From assembly GCA_016858145.1 (NCBI GenBank), contig JAEHOE010000048.1, positions 372,001-436,000 on the forward strand: DNA of 64,000 bases, given 5' to 3'. The stretch is from Edaphochlamys debaryana. Lineage: Eukaryota > Chlorophyta > Chlorophyceae > Chlamydomonadales. Shown piece by piece: positions 56,120 through 64,000 of the stretch. The notes below the pieces were generated by a model. It had not been told where the DNA came from. It worked only from the letters and a program-made list of their open reading frames with translations, and did not search any database. Each line of letters starts with the position of its first letter. Within the stretch, counting starts at the first letter, position 1. Position numbers and translations under genes: made by a program.

Positions 56120-59100
56120 TCACCCCTCCCTCCGCGCCGCCGTCATTGCCGCCTCAATGAAGTCCGTGTTGCCGTGCGTGTCGGCGCCGCTGTCCCCAAA
56201 GTTGAACCGCTCCAGGCCGCGCCGCAGCGCCGCCTCCAGCCCGTTCTCGCCCGCGGACTCGGAGCCGGACTTGGCGCTGTCGGGCTGCTGGGGTGCGCTG
56301 GGGTCCTGCACGGGCCGCAGCTGCGAGCGCTGCTGCAGGATGGCGGCGTGCAGCTCGGCGCCCATGAGGGGCAGGCCGCCGCCGCCGCCGGCGGGGCGCA
56401 CGGGCGCGGGCGCGGCGGCGGCGGCCCTGGATGCGTCCATAGGGTCCGACGGCGGCCGGGCGGCGCTGTGGTGGTGAGGAGGGAGAGGCCGGAGGGCAAG
56501 GCGGGGTCTCAGGGTTGCGAGGCGAGCGGAGGCGGGTAGGGGCGGGTTGAGCACGAGGCCAGGGGCAAGCCGCAACGACAGAGGCTTCAGTGCTTACCGC
56601 TTCGCTGCTGCAGCGGCTGCGGCTGCCGCAATGTCTCCCATTCCACCACCTCCACCCATTGGCTTGGGGGCCTGCGGCTGAGGCGCCGGCATGGCCGGCC
56701 TTGCAGCTGCTGCTGCCGCCGCTGCGGCGGCAGCTGCCCCGAGGCCCGCCGGCATTGGCGGCGGTGGCGGCGCACGGGGCGCCCCCGCTGGTGCTGGCCC
56801 CGACGACGCGTTGAACATCGGCGGCGGTGGCGGGAGCGGCGGCGGTGGCGGCGCGCTGCGAGGTGGCGGCGCGGCGGCGGGCTTGGCTGCCCCTGCCGCC
56901 GCTGCCAGGCCTGCGTCCCCGCTGCTGAGCTGCTGCATGACGCGCCGTGCGATGGAGTCCAAGTCCCCGGCCGCACCGCCCGCCACGCCCAGCTGCGACG
57001 CGACGACACGTGAGCAAGAGGGGGTAGGTTCAGCGACAAACGGCACGGTACAGTTGTATGCATCACTGTATGCTAAGGACTGACAACAAGGCATGCTCTG
57101 CGCACCTGCAGGATTGCTTTGATCTGCTCCTCCGTCAGCGAAGCTCCCGGCGTGGGGGCGGCCGGCTGGGGCGGCGGCGGGGGCTGGTGGTGCCGGCGGT
57201 TGGGGTGCAGGAAGGGGTGATCCAGCAGCTCCTGGAGGGAGATGCGGGTCTTGGGGTTGCGGTCTAGGCACCTGCGAGGAGGGCGAGGAAGGACAACTGT
57301 GGGGCTTAAAGGCGTCACGGGACAGAGGGCAAAGGGCAGAGGGCAGAGAACGAGCTGAGGAGGACCGACCTGCGGATGCAGTCCACGGCGTCGGGCTCTC
57401 CGCACTCGGGCATGGGCACCTACGAGCAGGGAAGGGGAGCAACAGCAGGTCGGCGTTGAGTAGTGTGGCAAAGTGACGGGCAGGTCAGTATCGATAAGCA
57501 GAGAGTCCTTACAAGTGTTTATGTAGAGCTGTTGCCCCTTAGTGCACCCCGTCTTCCTTTGTGGCGCCCTCCCCACAGGGCAGCCTGCTGAGCCCCTATC
57601 CCAGAAGAGATCTCGACAGTCCCAGCTTACCAGGTATGCCGGGTTGCAGATGGCGTTCATCTTGGGGATGAAGGACAGCTCGGCGAAGGGCGTGCGGCCG
57701 TAGATCCTGCAGGAAGGATGTACAGCGCCTAATGTGAAACCTTAAGATTGGAAACCGCAACAGGTGCAGAGGCTGGGGCCAGCCGTGGGGCGCACGCCGG
57801 GGAGGGGCACACGCCTCTCAAGAGCGCACTCACATCTGGTAGAGGATGCATCCCAGGCTCCACACGTCCGAGGGGCGCCCGACCTTGAGCGGCGGCCCCC
57901 CCAGCGGGTTCTGGCTGCCGCCCTGGATGGCCTCCGGCGACATGTAGTTTAGCGTGCCAACCTGGGGGCATCGCAGGGTGGAGTTGCGGGATCAGGGTTG
58001 AGCGTGGCCTTAGGCGTGTCGGGTACTGCCGGCGCTGCGGATTGCATGCTTTCCCCCTCCTCCCGGCTCCCGGCTTGCCTGCGACTCCCGGTTGATGGAG
58101 GTGGTGTCGCCCTGCAGGCGAGCGGGCAAGAAGCAGCGGAGGCCGCGGCATCAGGTGTCCGGCCCCAACAGCTGGACCCACTCACCCCGTCCACCCTCAA
58201 CACACGCTGACCCACGCATTCTGTCTGCCACATCCCCTGCCTCCGCCTTGCCATCCCTCTCACAGCACCCTTGCTCCTGCGCCCCACACCCCCTGCCTAA
58301 CGCCATTAAACCACCCCCCACGCCCCCACCTGGATGGCCTTGGCGATGCCGAAGTCGATGAGCTTGAGCTGCCCCTGTACCAGCATGAAGTTGGCCGGCT
58401 TGAGGTCGGCGTGCACGATGCGCGACTCGTGGATGCACTTGACCGCCTGCAGCATCTGCTGCCAGTACAGCCGGATGAAGTTGGCGTCGATCTCCTGCGA
58501 CACAGGACACCAGCAAAAGGATCACAGCGGCGGCTCTGTCAGCATGATTTGGCGCAGGTGACTGGCGGCAGGTGAGACGCTTGGCTTGTGCGGGCGCTGA
58601 GGGGTTGCAGGCCGGGGAGCTGTGTTGTTGAGGCCGGGTAGCGTACCTGGCAGGGCGCCGTCGAGGCGGCGGCGTCGCTGGCCGCCGCTGCGTTGCCCGC
58701 GGCGCGCTGGCGCCTGGCCTCCTCGTGCGAGTGCAGCAGCTTGGCGAGGTCGATGTCACCGTACTCGAGCACCATGTACACCAGCCCGTCCTCGCGGAAC
58801 ACCTGCGGAGCGGGCGGTGGGCGGTCAGGTGTAGGCCAGAGGCGGTCAGCATAGCTTCAGGACACTGCTGAGTGGACAGGTGCGACAAATGGGCAGGGCT
58901 TGAGGAGGGAAAGGAGGTAGGCGGGCGATGACAGAAGCCACAGGACAAGGCAAGGCGGACTCGCCGCTCACCTGCGCGTCTATGAGCTGGATGATGTTGG
59001 ACTTTCCGCGAAGCGTGCGCAGCAGGCTGATCTCGTCGATGAAGCCCTTGACGGCCTGCAGACAATGCGCACGGCCAGTCCGGCTTTGAGGTGACGTGTG

Positions 59101-62100
59101 CGTCGGCCTTGCAGCCCTAGCTACGGGTGGTGACAGGCTGAGTTCCCCGCGAGTGAGCACCACCAGGCGCCCTGGTGCATGAGCGCCACGCGCGCACGCG
59201 CTCACCTCCTGGTCCTTGTTTTGGAAGCGCACCCGCTTGAGCGCGTAGATGCCCCGGTTGAGGCCCAGCACCTGCGGCGGCACAGGCCCTGGGGCTGACA
59301 CGAGAGAGACGACCAGGTGGCACCCTGGCCTAGCGTACCCAGGCCCGCTTCCGCTCCACTTGCAACAGAATCTTAGGCACAGGATTACCATATGCTGGAG
59401 CCTAGGCAACCCATGGTTGGTTCCCGGTCCCAGCCAGCCTCTAGCTTCCAGCCTTACGCCCCGACTTGCCTTGTACACCTTGCTGCTGCCTCCCTTGCCC
59501 GCCAGGTCCAGCTTCTGGTAGCGGATGCCGTGCACGTACACGTACATCTCGCTCTCGATGGGCCGAGCCTGCGGCTGCTCCAGGCGCTCGGGCCAGCTGA
59601 AGCCGCCCGGGCGGGGCTGCGCGGGCTGTGCCTGTGGCGCCACCGGCTGGGGCTGCGCGTGCGGCTGAGGCTGGGGCGGCAGGGGCGCCGGGGCTTGTGG
59701 CGCCGGCGGCGCAGAGGGAGGCGGCATTGCCTGCTGCTGCAGGGCGGCCGCGGAGGCGACGGGCGCTGGCGACGGCCGCACGGCGGGCGGCCCAACCGGC
59801 CTGCAGACGCAGAAGTTGGATAATCGTAAAAACTTTAGCACAGGCCGTTAGGACTTGGCACTTGTAACGAAGCCCAGTGGCCGCACCCTCGCTAACAGGC
59901 ACCCTCGCACCTGAGTGGCTCCCTGCCGTCCTGCGAGACCATGGGCGTCCCCGCCACGGGCCCCGGCTTGAAGGACTTGAGGGCGCTCGCGGCGCCCACG
60001 GCGGCTGCGGGCGGCACCTGGTTCTCGTCCACGACCATGGGCGCGGGCCCGGCCGCAGCGCCGCCGTAGGCAGGCCCCCCCGGGACCGCATTCTCGTCTG
60101 CCGGCACCGAGGGCGCGCGCAGCAGCGGGGCCGGCGTGGGGCCAGGCCCAGGGGTGGCCATGGCAGCCGCGAGGGAGCCGGGCCCTGCCTGCGCTGCATC
60201 AGCGCCCGGGTTGCGCAGCGCTCCATGCGGAGCAGCCCCGGCCATGGCGGCGGCGGGGGTGGCAGGGAGGAAGGGCTGCCGACCGGCGGTGCCCAGAGAA
60301 GCGCCGTAGCCCTGTGGTGCTGCCGCATGCATCGGCGTCGAGGCCACGGCGGCGAAGGCCACCCTGGAGCCATCGCCGCTGGTGCGCTGCTGCAACGGCG
60401 GCTCGGCGCCGCGTGGCGGTAGCCCCATGTGCGCGGCCTCCGCCGGGCCCGCGCCATTGACGCCGCCGCGGGCTCCTGCTGACTGCGCGGCGGCGAGGTC
60501 AGGCGACTGCCGGCGCTTCATGCCCTCCTCCTGTAGCACCACGGACGCCACGAGTCGGGCGGGTGACTGTGCAGCCTCCATCGCCGCCCGCCGCTTCCTG
60601 CTTAGCGCCTCGTCCACATCCTCGCCTGGCCCGCCGGCCAGCGGCGCGACCTGGGCTGCCGGGTGGGACAGCCCGGTCTGTGGCGGTGCACCGGCAGCGC
60701 CTGGCATGCCGCGGCCATGTGGGTCGGCCCCCGGATGGATGTCCTGTGCGCCAGCTCGCGAGTGGGATGGCGGCGGGGCCAGGGCGGAGGCAGAGGCCCG
60801 CTCTGCCGCCGCGCTGGCGGTTGGGCTAGCCCCCTCAGGCTGAGCTGCGCCTGGCTTGTTGCCGCTGGTTATCCGTACCGCCTTGCTCTTGAGCCCGAAC
60901 CGGCGGAGGCCCATGCTCATGTTCCCCGTGTTGTTGCCCCCGCCAGAGCTGCCCCCGCCACCAACCGACCCGGCCATGCCCCCAGGCCCACCCAACGCGG
61001 CCACGGCGGCCGCCCCCGCTGCAAGGTTGAGGGTGGAGGCAATACCCCCGGCCATGGTCACGGTGGCCGTGTGGCCGCCGTTACCGCCGCTGACGGCCCC
61101 CATGGAGGCTTGCGTGCGGCTGTCCTCGCCTCGGCAGTTGATGGTGTCGTCCTCAGAGCTGTTGTGGCTGAGCGAAGAGGCCTGGCTCTTGCTGGGAACC
61201 AAGCCAGTGAGGTTCGCATTGTGGTGCATAGACAGGCCCAGGCTGAGATCGCCTGGGAGCATTGTGGTGCTGGACTTGCTGGCGGTGCTGATGCCGGAGT
61301 GCTGCGTGTAGCTAGTCGCACAGCTGGCGTCGGGGGCCTTGAGCTGGGCACCAGGGGTGGCGGGCGGGGCCGTGCGTCGGCCAGCAGCGTCTGCGGGCCA
61401 CAGCAAGGAGACCGGTGTACCGTCAGGGCAGCGCATCTTTGAGGGGATCCCGCCTTGCATGTGTGCTGAGGTCACAGTTGGGCTGTAGCAAGCAAGAGCC
61501 CACCAGCGATGGACGACGTGAGCAGGCCCTCCTGGAAGTGGACCTTGCGCTCCGGTGCTGGCGCCACAGGCTCGCCGCCAGTCATATCCACGACTGGGCA
61601 TACGCCCGGCACCGACTGCAGCTGACCCATCAGGTCTTCCAGCATGCTGCATGGGGGGAAGCCGGCGCTTAAGAAGGTCAGAGGCAGATCGGGGCAAGGA
61701 TTGTCAACCGGGTTAAGAGGAAAGGACAGGAAGTACCAGGCGCCTCACCTGCGGGGCTCTGCGCGCTCCTTGAAGCCCTTCTGCAGGATGGATGCTGCCT
61801 TGCTGGAGTTGCCCGACTGGTGCTCCAGCAGAGCCCACTCGTAGTACATGAGGGCGCACGTGTCCCCCAGGTGCTGGTTCTTCAGCGCCTTGAAGAGGTC
61901 CCGCCCCTCGTCCTCGTTGCGATACCTGCCAGAAGGATGTGGCGTGGGTGGTTAATGGTGTTGTAGAAAGCCGGCCTCAAGCGAGCAGAGGGACATAGCT
62001 GCAGGGACGAGCCCCCCCTTCGGCGAGAGTGCTGTCAGTTCTCTGCTCCACCTCCCGCACGCCACCTCACCATTGGTGCCGAGCGTGACCGATCCAGAGG

Positions 62101-62405
62101 GCCATGTAGGCCTCCAGGGACTGGCCGCGGGCTCTGGGCACCAGCTCGATGGCCCGCTGGTAAAGCTGAGCCAGGGCAGGCTGTGGTCGCGTGCACCGCC
62201 CACCAGCGACCGATGCAACGACGGCCTCTTCATTCTTGAGGAACTGCAGCCACGCCTGGCCCGAAGATGGGTTTGCTTGAAGAGCATCGACCAGAGTTCG
62301 ACGCTGTGCGAGCAGGTTCGTGTCTCCCTGGCTGTTCGCCGTAACATATCGTTGCAGCTGCAGAGCCCAAGACAGGCTTCCAGTCGTCCGGTCGTCCTCG
62401 GCCAT
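56120..62405 (-). CDS. MPS1: MPS1/TTK dual-specificity spindle-checkpoint kinase, complete
   Basis: Sixteen exons, 1,401 aa: 62071-62405, 61749-61925, 61504-61646, 59911-61465, 59470-59800, 59206-59271, 58972-59055, 58647-58802, 58330-58494, 58079-58111, 57834-57961, 57631-57706, 57370-57419, 57106-57271, 56598-56992, 56120-56465. Residues 1-170 resemble the Mps1 N-terminal TPR module ([35 protein letters not shown]). About 219-736 is low-complexity, encoded mostly by one 1.55-kb exon. The kinase domain spans about 828-1125: YALK (Lys859), [11 protein letters not shown] (Asp979), LIDFG (996), then DTTSI...[14 protein letters not shown], the Mps1 signature. MPS1 phosphorylates kinetochore KNL1 and checkpoint proteins. 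A tail with long Pro runs and a WH2-like [16 protein letters not shown] (about 1324-1339) is unusual. Two introns use GC donors (59469 and 58078), both required by phase. Confidence 0.92.
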
Positions 62406-63310
62406 GCTTTCGGGTCCAAACAGGCTTGAACGCGGCAGCGCGCCAGCGCCCTCCTGGCCCAACACGCCCTAACACAGCCTTATGTCCATGAGGTGGTTCT
62501 ATAGGCCTGGAGGCAGCGGCGTGGCTTCCAGGTGGGCAGCTGTCGACAACTAAACAGACGCGTGCTTAGGGTTGGCTTTCAACGCCTTAGGATAGTGCTA
62601 TAAATCTCGAGGCGTGAGCAGCAGAGTTTGGGGCGAGCAGAGCAGTCTGCCGCGAGGTGGGTCCCGCGTGGATCCTGGGTCATGCAAGGCGAAAGACTGA
62701 AGTGCTTTCCCGGTTTACAAGCAATGTCACTTTGTCGTGTTACAAGCTTTGAGTTCATACAGCGCTGAGGCGCTAGGCTGCGGGACCTCGCTCCCATCTC
62801 TGCATCGGCTTTGGCTCACTGCACTGCTCCGAGAAGCTCTTCGTAGCTCTGCTAGCCTATGAAGCACCTGCTGTAGCTCACCAGCCAAGCACTTGCGGAC
62901 TTCATCGCTGAGCAGGGGCGGTCCCTACGTTGCGGGGCCAGGGCCCTTGACGAGAAGGTCCGTATCAGCGCAAGAAGCTCTCGGGGGAAAGCTGCGGCGC
63001 GCAGGCGCACGGGGCTTCGTCGGTCGCCCTTGCCCACTTCAGGCCCGAGGCCCACGCTCAGCCTCGTGCCCAAGCATCGCCTGTTCCCCCTCTTCCCTCG
63101 CCTTCCCACCCCGCAGGGGACGTTAAGCCTCGGCACTCGCCGCTTGGGGCTTACGCCAACACCGGAGCAGCTCCCGCCTTCCGAGCCGTCCCCAGCGGCG
63201 GCAGGCAGGCGTGCGCGCCACCGCGCCGCCCCGCCCCTACACGCCTCCACCCACTCCGCCTCCGCTCACCTTACCCCCTCTCCGCCACCACTTCCCTCCT
63301 CTCCGCCACC
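62406..63310. other. Divergent promoter region between MPS1 and SNU23
   Basis: 905 bp separate the two start codons and must contain both 5' UTRs and promoters. No TATA box or specific motif stands out. Confidence 0.45.
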
Positions 63311-64000
63311 ATGAGCAAACTCCTGGGGCCCAAGAAGACTGCGGCCGTGGATAACACGGCCCGCCGAACCTGGGACAAGGAGGAGTTCCGGCAGAAGGCC
63401 GAGGACAAGGAGAAGGCGGCCAAGGACGCCAAGGCCAAGCTCGGCGGCAAGTTCGGCAAGGACGACGATGACGAGGACCGCGAGGAGACGCCCGCGGAGA
63501 TCCGCCGCCGCAAGCGCCTCGAGCGCGACCCGCTGCACCAGGGCCTGATCGTGGAGCGTACGCTGCTCAAGCAGCGAGACTACAGCATCGACCTCACCTC
63601 GCGCCTGGGCAAGACGCAGGTCGTGGGCTTCAACACGCCCCTCAACCAGCAGGCCGGCTGGTTCTGCAACGTGTGCAACTGCGTGCTGCGCGACTCGCAG
63701 TCGTACCTGGACCACATCAACGGCAAGTGGCACAACCGCGCGCTGGGCATGAACATGAAGGTGGAGAAGAGCTCGCTGGAGCAGGTCAAGAACAAGCTGG
63801 ACGAGCTCAAGGCCCGCAAGAGCCCGCCGCCGGAGGAGTACGTCCCGGACGGCTTTGACGCTGCGGCCTCGGCGGAGGCCAAGGAGCGGGAGGAGAAGCG
63901 GGAGCGCAAGCGGCGGAAGGCCGCCGAGGCGGCAGCGCCGGGCGGCGGCGCTGGGGGCGAGCCGGCGGAGATGGACCCGGATATGATGGCGCTCATGGGC
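63311..64000 (+). CDS. SNU23: SNU23/ZMAT2, U4/U6.U5 tri-snRNP zinc-finger protein (3' end outside window)
   Basis: Open from an ATG in good context (GCCACCATGAGC) to the window edge, 230 codons without intron. It matches the ZMAT2/SNU23 family throughout: an N-terminal TARRTWDKEEF, then RRRKRLERDPLHQGLIVERT, and a matrin-type C2H2 finger WFCNVCNCVLRDSQSYLDHI (Cys119, Cys122, His135, His141; C-x2-C-x12-H-x5-H). A charged EKREEKRERKRR-like helix and DPDMMALMG, close to the usual family end, follow. The protein is a component of the spliceosomal B complex and is expected in the nucleus. It is slightly longer than the roughly 200-aa human and yeast proteins because of an Ala/Gly-rich insert near the C-terminus. 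Only a few residues should be missing. Confidence 0.93.
   Translation, partial: MSKLLGPKKTAAVDNTARRTWDKEEFRQKAEDKEKAAKDAKAKLGGKFGKDDDDEDREETPAEIRRRKRLERDPLHQGLIVERTLLKQRDYSIDLTSRLGKTQVVGFNTPLNQQAGWFCNVCNCVLRDSQSYLDHINGKWHNRALGMNMKVEKSSLEQVKNKLDELKARKSPPPEEYVPDGFDAAASAEAKEREEKRERKRRKAAEAAAPGGGAGGEPAEMDPDMMALMG

Overview
The window is nuclear DNA from a green alga, most likely a chlorophyte of the Chlamydomonadales/Sphaeropleales type. It is very GC-rich, its genes are split into many short exons with ordinary GT-AG and occasional GC-AG introns, TGTAA-type 3'-end signals follow several genes, and the recognisable proteins (a GT77 arabinosyltransferase, MPS1/TTK kinase, SNU23/ZMAT2) are eukaryotic. 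All gene models were built by hand from reading frame, splice-site phase and, for the array, comparison between copies. No transcript data or database search was available.

Left flank (1-7852): the last three exons of a dienelactone-hydrolase-like gene (+), converging on a complete 15-exon GT77 XEG113-like arabinosyltransferase (-) with a signal peptide. Its last intron carries two copies of a dispersed repeat of about 180 bp.

Centre (8619-50812): a head-to-tail array of seven paralogous genes, all on the + strand and about 6-8 kb apart, from a family I do not recognise. Copies 2 to 6 share one exon architecture (E1 to E10), with identical intron phases and a conserved 21-nt microexon, and encode proteins of about 1,135-1,272 aa. 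Copy 1 is a divergent member with a rearranged exon layout. Copy 7 is a pseudogene, broken in its 5' half but open in its 3' half. Some blocks are almost identical between copies at the nucleotide level while neighbouring segments are strongly diverged, which suggests gene conversion. This array is the main candidate for an undescribed system.

Right flank (52156-64000): a 5-exon protein-kinase-like gene (+) with an altered DFG motif and a large helical insertion; a complete 16-exon MPS1/TTK spindle-checkpoint kinase (-) with an unusual proline-rich tail; and, divergent from it, the start of SNU23/ZMAT2, a tri-snRNP zinc-finger protein (+), cut by the window end.

The flanking genes are housekeeping or cell-wall genes with no evident functional link to the array. 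The array looks like a lineage-specific expansion inserted between them.
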